The notes below the pieces were generated by a model. The model was not told where the DNA came from and did not search any database. It saw only the letters and a program-made list of their open reading frames with translations. This document shows positions 52,347-61,143 of a stretch of 64,000 bases of DNA, one piece after another; within the stretch, counting starts at the first letter, position 1, and each line of letters opens with the position of its first letter. The DNA is from Rhodospirillales bacterium (GTDB lineage Bacteria; Pseudomonadota; Alphaproteobacteria; Micavibrionales; Micavibrionaceae). The translations under genes and the position numbers were made by a program. The DNA lies in NCBI GenBank assembly GCA_020638395.1, contig JACKIP010000001.1, forward strand, positions 124,001-188,000. Direction: 5' to 3'.

Positions 52347-52844
52347 ATGAATAAGCTCCAGACAGATTATCTGGTGCGCGTTATAGAACGCTTGAACGAG
52401 GTCTGGGACCGCGCAAAAAACCGCTGTTTTCGCTATAGCGAGACGTCCACTGCCCGCAACATTGATATCGCATTCGTTGAGCATCTGGGCGTTGCGCTGT
52501 ATCAGCTTGAGAAATTCCAGAGAGACCAACAAAATGAACATTCTGACAAAGAAAATCTTCTGGCCAGTTTGAAAGATGCAATCCTGCAAATCCATGAATT
52601 GGGAACATTTGTCGGTCACAATCTCAATCATCTGGAAGATTTTCAAAAGAAGATTATCGAGAAAGAAGACCGCTGGGTCCGCATGCTGAATATTTCCCTG
52701 ACCGCCTTTTTTATGAATATCTGCACGGAAAATATCCGGTGTGCTTTGGAAGAAATTGACAGGAATCTTTTAAAGGCATCCCAAACGCCATTCTCATCAG
52801 ATGCCCCCCTCCGGAAAAAGCCGGTTCTAAGAATTGTGAAATAG
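52347..52844 (+). CDS. Hypothetical helical protein
   Basis: 165 residues from the ATG at 52347 with GGAGG six bases upstream; an ATG frame from 52308 lacks a ribosome-binding site. Almost all alpha-helical by composition, with charged heptad-like stretches (about 45-85). No signal peptide; a short hydrophobic patch near 120-130 (SLTAFFMNI). Unknown function. Confidence 0.5.
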   Translation: MNKLQTDYLVRVIERLNEVWDRAKNRCFRYSETSTARNIDIAFVEHLGVALYQLEKFQRDQQNEHSDKENLLASLKDAILQIHELGTFVGHNLNHLEDFQKKIIEKEDRWVRMLNISLTAFFMNICTENIRCALEEIDRNLLKASQTPFSSDAPLRKKPVLRIVK

Positions 52845-52928
52845 GGCTGGCCTCCATATTGAAATTCTGGCAAGTTAGCGACATATATGTGAAAGTATGA
52901 GTAACTTTGCCGAATAAAGGGAGGCTGG

Positions 52929-53429
52929 ATGCCAAAGTATACATCTTCTGCAAAAGTCGTTGACGGATCGCTGGTTTTATCTCTGCCGGATGCGGTAACG
53001 CCGGTTGTGATGCGCTTAAGTCTGGACGAGGCGAAATCAGCGGCCTTTACCGTTCTTGAGAAAAAAGGACAGCATGTCCTGACCGTTCAGTTCTCGGAAA
53101 AAGAAAGCCGGGACATTGCCCCCTTTGCGGAGAAAGATCTGGCCATCGCCGCCCTGATGTCTGCCAGCGCAGCTTTAGAAAAAGGATCTCATCTCTCAGC
53201 CATGGACGGACAAGATCACGCACGTGCACCGATATCTATCAAAGGCCTTGCCCGCTGGGGCGGTGCGATCTGCGCATTATTGTTCCTGATTTGGGTGATT
53301 AGCGCTGTGAATAACAGTATGCCGCGCGCGCCATTCCCGGCAGGTACGACTCAGACCGCTCCGATCACGGATCCACAGAAAACGTCCGGCGTACCACTTT
53401 CAGCAGATGATTTTTTGAACAGGAAATAA
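52929..53429 (+). CDS. Hypothetical single-pass membrane protein
   Basis: 166 residues. A soluble cytoplasmic N-terminal half (1-100), one helix at about 110-128 (GAICALLFLIWVISAV), and a Pro/Thr-rich tail presumably in the periplasm. No family recognised. GGGAGG lies upstream. The stop is followed one base later by the entericidin-like ATG, so the two are probably co-translated. Confidence 0.5.
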   Translation: MPKYTSSAKVVDGSLVLSLPDAVTPVVMRLSLDEAKSAAFTVLEKKGQHVLTVQFSEKESRDIAPFAEKDLAIAALMSASAALEKGSHLSAMDGQDHARAPISIKGLARWGGAICALLFLIWVISAVNNSMPRAPFPAGTTQTAPITDPQKTSGVPLSADDFLNRK

Positions 53430-53430
53430 C

Positions 53431-53565
53431 ATGAATATTTTAAAATTTGGAATACTGGCTGTATGCTTTCTGGGAGTTGTCTCACTCACGGGATGTGGAA
53501 CTATGAAAGGGGTAGGGCAAGACCTGGAGGCAGCAGGACGCACTATTCGGAATGTGGCGGATTAG
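53431..53565 (+). CDS. Entericidin-family small lipoprotein
   Basis: 44 residues. Lipoprotein signal with lipobox LTGC (C22), then MKGVGQDLEAAGRTI, which matches the entericidin pattern of a Gly-x-Gly-x-Asp helix ending AAD. Mature chain would be about 23 residues, anchored to a membrane by the lipidated cysteine. In enterics EcnA/EcnB form an antidote/toxin pair; in alphaproteobacteria single copies are common and of unclear role. No second copy is seen next to it. Confidence 0.82.
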   Translation: MNILKFGILAVCFLGVVSLTGCGTMKGVGQDLEAAGRTIRNVAD

Positions 53566-53571
53566 AAAACA

Positions 53572-54078
53572 ATGAAAGTAACACTGAAAGAATTAATGGC
53601 TCATCTGGGTGTCACGCGCACTCTGGCAGGCTATGAGTCGGATACCAGCCAGTTCTATGATGAGGAAAAAGGGATCACCTGCAGCGCCGAAACACGCATG
53701 GGCGGCGACCGGAACGATCTGGAGGTCGAGGTTCAGAGGCTTTATGACCAGCCCGAAGATGACAAACCTCCCGTTGAGCAGATTATGATGATGCGCATCG
53801 CCCCCAAGATGGGAGAGAGCTGGAGTCCCTATTCTCTGGTTGTCAAAGGGGAAGACATGACCGGAAAGTTTACCGGATGGGAAGAAGGGGCCTGCGCCTT
53901 CTATATTGCCGTGGTCCTTTGTCTGAAACGGGGAGAAATGCCGGATATTGATGCCCTGATTGACGAGCATTTACAAGGCGAAGGCGGACAGGCCGGAAAA
54001 TCCCGGCGCGGCGGTGGACGGAAAAACCCGAAATTCAAACCGCCAACCAATGTCATGAACATGAAGCAGGGTATGTAG
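53572..54078 (+). CDS. Hypothetical protein
   Basis: 168 residues beginning MKVTLKEL. Not recognised. A central region (about 60-120) is alternating hydrophobic and could be a beta-sheet fold; the C-terminus (from about 138) is basic, Gly/Arg/Lys-rich and probably disordered (KSRRGGGRKNPK), suitable for binding nucleic acid. Starts six bases after the entericidin stop. Confidence 0.55.
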   Translation: MKVTLKELMAHLGVTRTLAGYESDTSQFYDEEKGITCSAETRMGGDRNDLEVEVQRLYDQPEDDKPPVEQIMMMRIAPKMGESWSPYSLVVKGEDMTGKFTGWEEGACAFYIAVVLCLKRGEMPDIDALIDEHLQGEGGQAGKSRRGGGRKNPKFKPPTNVMNMKQGM

Positions 54079-54147
54079 GTGCTGGCCCTGCATTCAGATT
54101 AATAAAACATATTTGCAGAAGACGTGCTCGTCTGGTTCTTAACTACA

Positions 54148-54211
54148 GAGAGCGCAGCGAAGAATCTTTTGTCTCAACAGGTTAAGACCCTTCGCTTCTT
54201 CGTGTCTATAG
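54148..54211 (+). repeat. Family A fragment, copy A5
   Basis: Contains GAGCGCAGCGAAGAATCTTTTG and AGGTTAAGACCCTTCGC, followed by TCTATAG. Both ends are truncated relative to A3. The stop codon of the next gene lies inside its end. Confidence 0.65.
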
Positions 54212-55048
54212 TTCCGGTATCACCTCAGGAGGGGAATATTGGTCCCATCTGTCACTGCCGGTGATCCGGGTATGATCCTGACGGAATTCGGGCCGGACGC
54301 AACGAACGGCGCTGTTGAACATACGGCTGGCAAAGCTTTCAGGAATTTTCCACCGCTTGGAACCAAGGGCAATATTATCCTGTCTATATCCCTCATTGGC
54401 CATCCCCAATGCCAGATCTCCATCCTCCGGTCTAAAGGTTGCCGCAAGCACATTATAGTTGCCCTTGCCCGGAACCAGATAAACATCCGTCGCCCCAAGA
54501 TCATTCGCTTTTCCGTAAATTTCATTGCCGAGCATCTCCCCAGCCAAAGCCTTAGAAAACTTAACCAGAACAATATGCTCTCCCGGATGATCGCGCTTTA
54601 GGGCCTCAACGGCCCGCAACTCGGAAGAATAATCCCACAAGCTGGTTTCAATGGATGGCTTATACTCCTGCGCCCATCCGACAGGATCGATATATTGCCA
54701 CACCACATCATCAAATACTGTCCGCAACCATGGTTTTTGGAACTTAAGAATCTCACTCCCTCTTCCCGCAGGATGTCGTCGCACCTCCTCGCACATCCCC
54801 AGCGCCGCATCTCCATGATCAGCAGGGAATGCTGCTAACGCCATACAACTATTCTGGTCCTGAACTGGAATCATCAAAGTCTCAAGAGCGCCATTGTTTA
54901 AGGCTTTATCAAGAACGCCTCTGGTTATGCCCTCAACCTGCTCAGAGGTTACAGAAACAAACTCTCCCACAACGACATAGGCACCGGGATGTTTCTTTTC
55001 CCAGACCTCTTTTGCATATTCTGCACATTGGCTGATATTACGACTCAT
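54206..55048 (-). CDS. Hypothetical protein with two tandem homologous domains
   Basis: 280 residues from the ATG at 55048 (MSRNISQ) with GAGG six bases upstream. Two halves resemble each other: first, HPGAYVVVGEF ... ALETLMIPVQDQN ... AFPADHGDAALGM; second, HPGEHIVLVKF ... GATDVYLVPGKGN ... TFRPEDGDLALGM. Each ends in a helix with a hydrophobic FDDVVWQYI or FNSAVRCV segment. So it is an internal duplication of a domain of about 120 residues. No known family; cytoplasmic by lack of a signal. Confidence 0.55.
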   Translation of the reverse strand: MSRNISQCAEYAKEVWEKKHPGAYVVVGEFVSVTSEQVEGITRGVLDKALNNGALETLMIPVQDQNSCMALAAFPADHGDAALGMCEEVRRHPAGRGSEILKFQKPWLRTVFDDVVWQYIDPVGWAQEYKPSIETSLWDYSSELRAVEALKRDHPGEHIVLVKFSKALAGEMLGNEIYGKANDLGATDVYLVPGKGNYNVLAATFRPEDGDLALGMANEGYRQDNIALGSKRWKIPESFASRMFNSAVRCVRPEFRQDHTRITGSDRWDQYSPPEVIPEL

Positions 55049-55153
55049 GACACACCTCATTTTCTCTGATGATTACTTGTTTATTCTTGCAGGCAGATAT
55101 ACAGAATCCCCCCAAAAATAGCAAGAGTTCTCACATCGTGATGCAACGAAAAA

Positions 55154-58100
55154 TCAGTTTTTCTGGTCCATCAGAGCCATAAGCCCGGTATAATCGGTTT
55201 TTCCGGTCCCCAGCAACGGCAGCTTGTCAAGCTCGTGGATTTTTTTCGGAACCGCCAGTTCTGAAATCCCGTTTTGCGAGGCATAGGCAGACAGATCGGA
55301 CTTTTTCGCCCCTTTTTGCGTTGTAACCAGAACCAGCTGCTCGCCCTTTTTGGAATCGGGGCGGGAGATGACGGCGTGCTGCGCCTCCGGGTAAACCTTT
55401 TGCACCATTGCCTCAACACTGGCCAGTGAAATCATTTCACCGGCAATTTTGGCAAAACGTTTGGCACGACCGAGAATCTTGACAAATCCCGATGCGTCCA
55501 CATCGACAATATCCCCCGTATCATGCCAGCCGTCTTCCGGTGATTGGAGAATCCCCGGCCTGTCGGGCAGGTAATATCCCAGCATCACATTATCGCCGCG
55601 TACGGAGAGCCGCCCGCCTTCCTCGACGCCGGGCACAGGATCCAGCCGGTATTCCAGACCCGGCAGAAACCGCCCGACACTCCCGGTTTTTTGATGCATG
55701 GGGGAGTTTACCGCAATCACGGGAGAAGTTTCAGTTGTGCCGTATCCTTCCAGAATTCGTACACCAAAACGGTCGGCATAGACTTGCCGGGTTTCCTCCC
55801 GCACTTTTTCGGCCCCGGCAAAAATATACCGCATCCGGTAAAAATCATAGGGGCTGGCCATACGGGCATATCCGGCGAGAAACGTATCCGTTCCAAACAT
55901 GATCGTCGCATTCGAGGCATAAACCAGCTCCGGCACAATCCGGTAATGGAGCGGAGACGGGTACAGGAATGTTTTGATTCCAGAAAGAATGGGCGACAAG
56001 GTCCCCCCCGTCAATCCAAAGGAATGAAACATTGGCAGGCAGTTAAAGACGATATCCTGCCGGTTAAAATCAACCCGGCTGGATATCTGTACAATATTGC
56101 TCATCAGATTTTTATGGCTCAGCACAACCCCTTTCGGTGCGCCTTCAGACCCGGATGTAAACAGAATCACAGCCGGATCGGTCGGTTTAATCTTAAATCT
56201 TTTATGCAATGCCGCCGGAGAAGTCATCAGACCGACAAGTTTGTCTGCAAACGTAATATGTTTGCGTACGTCTTCAAGATAGATAATCCGGGTAATCTGC
56301 TTCAAGTCGGCAATCAATGGCTCCAGCTTAGCCATCTCGACAAACCGCCGGGATGTCAGAACCGTTCTGACCATAGAAGTCTGACAAGCGGAACAAACCG
56401 CTTGCGATCCCGCCGTAAAGTTCAGCATCGCCGGAACCCGTCCATAGGCCTGAAGCGCAAAGAAGGTAATCACAGCCCCGACAGAGTTCGGCAACATGAC
56501 CCCGACGGCTTCTTTTTTCTGCGTTCCCCCGGCAATTTTTCCACCCAGAATCACTGCACTCTGCAGCAGTTTTTTCATCCGCAGCGGTTTAAACTCGGCA
56601 TCCTCGGCAATCACCGCATCGTCTCCGTTCACATGCCGTGCTTTTAGCAGAGCGTCGAACAGGGTCTGCTGCCGGTCGGTGGTCACGTACATCATTTCTT
56701 CCATTACGTCATAAAGCTGGCGGGCCGCCGCAGCCCGTCGGACGCGTCCCTTCAGGGTATCCTCCAGCTTGAATTTCCGTGGGGGCAGGATGGTGATCGT
56801 GATCTTTGGAAAATTCCGCAGCGGCACCTTCCCTTTCAACCGGGCAAAAGGCGTATGTTGAACGCCATCCAGCCGGATCGGTAAAATCACAGCGTCCGAT
56901 TTATCGGCAATCATGCCCGGCCCTTCATAAACTTTCATCAAAGCGCCGGTTTCTGTCAGACGACCTTCCGGGAAAATGACACAATGCTTGTCTTTTTCCA
57001 CTTCTCTTATCAGGTTTTTCATCGAATGCGGATTGGTCGGGTCCAGCGGAAAGAAATCAACCAACCGTAAAAACGGCTTCACAAACCACCATTCCGCGAC
57101 AAAACTATTCACCGCAAACATCGGTTTTCCAGGCAGGAAGGCCGCCAAAAGCGGAGGATCGAGCAGCGATACATGATTAGACACAATCACGGCCCGCGGC
57201 CCCGCCGCATTGTAATGTTCCAATCCTTTGATTTCGACCTTGTACAGGAGTTTGAACAGCCCTTGCATCAGGCTTCTGACCAGATAATCCGGCATAATTC
57301 GGCAGACGTACACCGCCACAAACAGGTTCAGAAGTGCAAAAATCAGGAAAAGCTCATCCACCAGAACATGCAGAGAGATCAACAGGGAGCAGAATCCCAT
57401 AGAGACTACGATAAAAATGGCATCAATAATCGCAGCCCCGGCAATGATACGCGCCCGCTCCGATTCTTCGGTCTGATGCTGGATGATCGCATTCAACGGT
57501 ACCACAAATAACCCGCCGCACAGCGCAATCATAAACACATCCAGAAGGATACGCCAACTCCCGGTGGAATGAAGAAACTCCCCAATTCCCATGAGCCTCA
57601 GCGCCGGGGTGGCGGGAGAAGAAAAATATAAATCAATCGAGAAAAACGACATTCCAAGAACCGCCAGAGGCACGTACACCGCCTCCACCCGCCCTTTCAG
57701 CAATCGCTCATTCAGCAGACCGCCAATCCCGATCCCCACGGAGAATACGGCCAGAAAGAACGCAAGCACCGTTCCGTCCGCCCCGATGGTCCCTTTGGTA
57801 TAGCTGGGAAATTGCGCCATAAACATGCCGCCAAGAAAATAAAACCACGATACCCCAAAAATAGAGCGCAGAACAATCTGCTTCTGGACCATCACGCTCT
57901 TTAAGACCGCCACGGTCTCAGTCACAGGATTCCAGTCTATTTTTAGATCAGGCGTCTTGGCGGGGGCTCTGGGAATCTGGCGGCTGGCCAGATAGCCGAC
58001 GACCGCACAGGTCATCATTAGGGCAGATACAAATAATGTTCCGCCCCAAAGCGTTACCAGCAACGTCCCGGAAATGGTTCCGATCAGAATGGCCAGAAAC

Positions 58101-58564
58101 GTTCCTGTATTCATCAGAGCATTGCCGCCGACCAGCTCTTTTTCCTCCAGATGGTCGGGTAAAATCGCATATTTGCTCGGTCCGAAAAAAGCAGACTGGC
58201 TCCCCAGCGCGAATAAGGCAATCAGACACAAAATCAGGGACCCGCTCAGCAAGGCAAAAATCCCCAGACAGGCCACCGGAATTTCCACCAGCTTGATGGC
58301 TTTTATCACCCGCTGTTTCGGGTATTTATCTGCCAGTTGCCCGCCAATGGCGGAAAACAGGATAAAGGGTAAAATCAGCAACGCCGCAGACAATGTGACC
58401 AGTTGTTGTTCCTGCTGCTGCGACACGGAAAAGACGCTGCTATATAACAACAATGCCACCAGCGCGTTCTTGAAAACGTTGTCATGAAAGGCCCCCAGAA
58501 ACTGGGCAACAAACAAAGGCCAGAACCTTTTCTGCCGTAAAAGATCAAATTGGCTATCTTCCAT
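55154..58564 (-). CDS. aas: LplT-Aas fusion: lysophospholipid transporter and acyl-ACP synthetase/acyltransferase
   Basis: 1136 residues with three modules. Residues about 1-425: a twelve-helix MFS transporter (LplT-like, flipping lysophospholipids inward). About 440-640: PlsC acyltransferase with NHVSLLD (near 460) and FPEGRLT (near 530). About 640-1130: AMP-binding acyl-ACP synthetase with LFTSGSEGAPKG (near 800), EGYGTTETSPV (near 937) and the HDTGDI motif (near 1014). It re-acylates lysophosphatidylethanolamine at the inner membrane. In E. coli the transporter and enzyme are separate genes; fusion is common in other proteobacteria. Upstream 514 bases hold repeats and a strong palindrome. 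Confidence 0.95.
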   Translation of the reverse strand: MEDSQFDLLRQKRFWPLFVAQFLGAFHDNVFKNALVALLLYSSVFSVSQQQEQQLVTLSAALLILPFILFSAIGGQLADKYPKQRVIKAIKLVEIPVACLGIFALLSGSLILCLIALFALGSQSAFFGPSKYAILPDHLEEKELVGGNALMNTGTFLAILIGTISGTLLVTLWGGTLFVSALMMTCAVVGYLASRQIPRAPAKTPDLKIDWNPVTETVAVLKSVMVQKQIVLRSIFGVSWFYFLGGMFMAQFPSYTKGTIGADGTVLAFFLAVFSVGIGIGGLLNERLLKGRVEAVYVPLAVLGMSFFSIDLYFSSPATPALRLMGIGEFLHSTGSWRILLDVFMIALCGGLFVVPLNAIIQHQTEESERARIIAGAAIIDAIFIVVSMGFCSLLISLHVLVDELFLIFALLNLFVAVYVCRIMPDYLVRSLMQGLFKLLYKVEIKGLEHYNAAGPRAVIVSNHVSLLDPPLLAAFLPGKPMFAVNSFVAEWWFVKPFLRLVDFFPLDPTNPHSMKNLIREVEKDKHCVIFPEGRLTETGALMKVYEGPGMIADKSDAVILPIRLDGVQHTPFARLKGKVPLRNFPKITITILPPRKFKLEDTLKGRVRRAAAARQLYDVMEEMMYVTTDRQQTLFDALLKARHVNGDDAVIAEDAEFKPLRMKKLLQSAVILGGKIAGGTQKKEAVGVMLPNSVGAVITFFALQAYGRVPAMLNFTAGSQAVCSACQTSMVRTVLTSRRFVEMAKLEPLIADLKQITRIIYLEDVRKHITFADKLVGLMTSPAALHKRFKIKPTDPAVILFTSGSEGAPKGVVLSHKNLMSNIVQISSRVDFNRQDIVFNCLPMFHSFGLTGGTLSPILSGIKTFLYPSPLHYRIVPELVYASNATIMFGTDTFLAGYARMASPYDFYRMRYIFAGAEKVREETRQVYADRFGVRILEGYGTTETSPVIAVNSPMHQKTGSVGRFLPGLEYRLDPVPGVEEGGRLSVRGDNVMLGYYLPDRPGILQSPEDGWHDTGDIVDVDASGFVKILGRAKRFAKIAGEMISLASVEAMVQKVYPEAQHAVISRPDSKKGEQLVLVTTQKGAKKSDLSAYASQNGISELAVPKKIHELDKLPLLGTGKTDYTGLMALMDQKN

Positions 58565-58633
58565 TCAAACTATTCCTTTTTCACAAAATATAGTCGTTCG
58601 ACATAATTCCTGACGACCTTTTCAGGTCGCCAC

Positions 58634-58675
58634 TCCCTGAATTTTCGTAGAAAATTATAAGGCAATCCATAGATT
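58634..58675. repeat. Family B fragment, copy B5
   Basis: CCCTGAATTTTCGTAGAAAATTATAAGGCAATCC, given here by its ends 58634-58668, plus ATAGATTCC. Only one of the two hairpins is left. The rest of 58565-59078 holds the palindromes below and a family E-like stretch at about 58989-59040. Confidence 0.55.
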
Positions 58676-58770
58676 CCTTATATACACTTTTGCCCCAAAA
58701 GTCGCTTTTTAGCAGAAAAAGAGTCTGTTCTTCCGGAGCGTGGCCCCCGTCTGTCTTTCGCCAGAAATTA

Positions 58771-58786
58771 TTTTGAACTATGTTCA
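58771..58786. promoter_or_regulatory. Palindromic half of a repeated operator-like site
   Basis: TTTTGAACTATGTTCA, identical to the centre of the 58823-58851 palindrome, 61 bases away. Confidence 0.35.
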
Positions 58787-58822
58787 TTTTTAGATGTTAC
58801 CTTGTAAATTAAGGAGATGCAA

Positions 58823-58851
58823 GATAATTTTGAACTATGTTCAAAATTATC
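58823..58851. promoter_or_regulatory. 29-base palindrome, operator-like
   Basis: GATAATTTTGAAC and GTTCAAAATTATC are perfect 13-base arms around TAT. The core GAAC-N3-GTTC is repeated at 58771-58786. It could be a regulator binding site for aas or, in RNA, an AT-rich hairpin downstream of hslU. Confidence 0.45.
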
Positions 58852-59078
58852 TATCGTCATTCCCCGAATTTGACCGGAGGCTACGAATCCGGGTTAACAA
58901 AAAATATTTGCAGAAGATGCGCCTGTCAGATTTTTAACCGCAGAAGCGCAGGGCACGGCATCCTCCGTGCAATCCACATAGAGCAAAAGGTGTTTAGGTT
59001 GAGAGACACGCTAGCGACGAAGCATAGACGCACATTCGTACGTTCGCATACCCCACAAAACGTACACGTACAGTCATT

Positions 59079-60458
59079 CTACAAAATGAATTTGCTCAGG
59101 TCTGTATTCTGGGCCAGCTCATTCAGCTGGGTTTTGACAAACTCTTCCGTTACCTCGAAGCTCTGACCTGATTTATCGCTGGCGGTGAAACTGACATCTT
59201 CCAGCAGCTTTTCCATGACTGTATGCAACCGGCGCGCCCCGATATTTTCGACCTTGTCATTCACTTCATAGGCAAGACGTGCGATCTCATTAACCGCCCC
59301 TTCCGTAAAGCTGAGAGTTAATTCTTCAGTTCCCATTAACGCCTCGTACTGTTTAATCAGGCAGGCATCGGTTTCCAGAAGGATGCGGCGGAAATCTTCC
59401 TGCGTCAGAGGGCGCAGCTCCACCCGGATGGGCAAGCGGCCCTGCAATTCCGCCAAAAGATCAGACGGTTTGGCGTAATGGAAGGCCCCGGAGGCAATAA
59501 ACAGAATATGATCTGTACGTACGGTCCCGTGCTTGGTTGAGACGTTGGTGCCTTCGATCAGAGGCAACAGGTCACGCTGTACGCCTTCACGCGACACATC
59601 CCCGCCGCGCAGATCAGAGCGGGCCGCAACCTTGTCAATTTCATCCAGAAAGACAATACCGTTCTGCTCAACCGCTTCAATTGCAGCGGCGACAACCTTT
59701 TCTTCATCCAGCAACTTATCGGCTTCTTCGGCGACCAGTACATCGTAACTTTCCTCAACAGTCAGTTTCTTCTTTTTGGTCCGCCCGCCAAGAGCTTTGC
59801 CCAGAATATCATTCATATTGATCATGCTCATCGACGCGCCCGGCATTCCCGGAATGTCAAAAGACGGCATCATGCTGGAGGTATCATTCACCTCAATTTC
59901 AATTTCGCGAGCATTGAGGTCCCCCTCTCTGAGCTTCTTGCGAAAATTATCGCGGGTTCCTTCAGATGCAGATTCCCCGACCAGAGCATCCAGAACGCGT
60001 TCCTCTGCATAAATTTCTGCCTGTGCCTTGACAGTTTTACGCATTTTTTCCTGAGTCATGTGGATTGAAACTTCCACCAGATCCCGAATAATCGATTCCA
60101 CATCCTTGCCGACATATCCAACCTCTGTAAATTTTGTCGCTTCAACTTTGATAAACGGAGCCTGCGCCAGTTTGGCAAGGCGGCGGGCAATTTCCGTTTT
60201 GCCGCACCCGGTCGGGCCGATCATCAAAATATTTTTGGGGTAAATTTCTTCCTGCAATTCTTTATCGAGCTGTTGCCGCCGCCAGCGGTTCCGCAAAGCA
60301 ATCGCCACCGCCTTCTTGGCATCTGATTGCCCGATAATAAACCGGTCCAGTTCAGAAACGATTTCTTTCGGGGTAAAATTTGGAATATCCGGCCTGACAT
60401 TATCCGCTCTGAGTGAGTCGGATTTCGAAGGCTCATATGTTTCTGCGATATCGGTCAT
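59079..60458 (-). CDS. hslU: HslUV protease ATPase subunit
   Basis: 459 residues. Walker A GPTGCGKT at 81-88, pore motif GYVGKD following EATKFTEV, the I-domain (about 110-235), Walker B FLDEID and sensor-2 GARRLHTV. The C-terminal tail (DLSKFIL) that docks into HslV is intact. HslU unfolds substrates for the HslV peptidase. hslV, normally just upstream in the same operon, is absent: the next gene upstream is rplS, with a terminator between. hslV may be elsewhere in the genome. Confidence 0.97.
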   Translation of the reverse strand: MTDIAETYEPSKSDSLRADNVRPDIPNFTPKEIVSELDRFIIGQSDAKKAVAIALRNRWRRQQLDKELQEEIYPKNILMIGPTGCGKTEIARRLAKLAQAPFIKVEATKFTEVGYVGKDVESIIRDLVEVSIHMTQEKMRKTVKAQAEIYAEERVLDALVGESASEGTRDNFRKKLREGDLNAREIEIEVNDTSSMMPSFDIPGMPGASMSMINMNDILGKALGGRTKKKKLTVEESYDVLVAEEADKLLDEEKVVAAAIEAVEQNGIVFLDEIDKVAARSDLRGGDVSREGVQRDLLPLIEGTNVSTKHGTVRTDHILFIASGAFHYAKPSDLLAELQGRLPIRVELRPLTQEDFRRILLETDACLIKQYEALMGTEELTLSFTEGAVNEIARLAYEVNDKVENIGARRLHTVMEKLLEDVSFTASDKSGQSFEVTEEFVKTQLNELAQNTDLSKFIL

Positions 60459-60548
60459 AGGGTGAAGATATAGAATGTCTATGATTTCAGGTCAATATAT
60501 ACATTCGATGTTTTGCCCGCCTCCAGAGCTATCGCCCGGGGGGAAAAT

Positions 60549-60575
60549 AAAAAAGGAGGATCTCTCCCCCTTTTT
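60549..60575 (-). terminator. Rho-independent terminator of rplS
   Basis: On the minus strand AAAAAGGGGGA pairs with TCCTCCTTTTT (one G-U), loop of four, then T-rich TTTATTTT. It lies about 40 bases after the rplS stop. Confidence 0.82.
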
Positions 60576-60613
60576 CAACTTTTCAAACTAACGCTTCCAG
60601 ACGTCGTAAACTC

Positions 60614-61015
60614 TTATTTCTTTTTGGATTTAGGCTCGGCAACTTCAATGCCATGTCCGGTTGTCCGTTCGGCGATCCGGGCTTTCTTGCCGCGCAGATC
60701 ACGCAGGTAGTACAGTTTTGCACGACGAACAGAGCCGCGACGAACCAGCTCGATGCTGTCAATACGGGGGCTGTGCAGAGGGAAAACACGCTCGACGCCT
60801 TCGCCCAGACTTATTTTGCGTACGGTAAAGCTGGCATTGATTCCATGACCTTTACGGGAAATACAAACGCCTTCATAGGCCTGAATCCGCTCGCGGGTTC
60901 CTTCTTTCACCTTAACATTTACTTTCACCGTGTCACCGGGTGAAAATTGCGGGATGGTTTTCCCTTCTGTATATTTTGCCAGTTCTTTGGCTTCAAACTT
61001 TTGCAGTATGTTCAT
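60614..61015 (-). CDS. rplS: 50S ribosomal protein L19
   Basis: 133 residues from the ATG at 61015 (MNILQKFEAKEL), which has AAGGAG six bases upstream; a longer frame exists but has no support. L19 sits at the 30S-50S interface. Conserved PGDTVKV, GTRERIQAYEG and SVRRAKLYYLR are present; the Lys-rich tail (KSKKK) is normal. The usual partners rimM, trmD and rpsP are not next to it. A terminator separates it from hslU. Confidence 0.97.
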   Translation of the reverse strand: MNILQKFEAKELAKYTEGKTIPQFSPGDTVKVNVKVKEGTRERIQAYEGVCISRKGHGINASFTVRKISLGEGVERVFPLHSPRIDSIELVRRGSVRRAKLYYLRDLRGKKARIAERTTGHGIEVAEPKSKKK

Positions 61016-61143
61016 GTTTTTCTCCTTTATCAGAGCCCGAAATCGTCTGCATATGCTGCACCGGCGGCTCATTTATCTTTTTTAGTCTGTGAGTTATAAG
61101 CGATTTTCAGGGAGAAAGGCAAGCGGAAAGTAACAAAAACCGC

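Noticed and set aside
58837..59166. ORF across the repeat region and the end of hslU
   Set aside because: It runs over repeats, is antisense to the hslU end, and has no ribosome-binding site.
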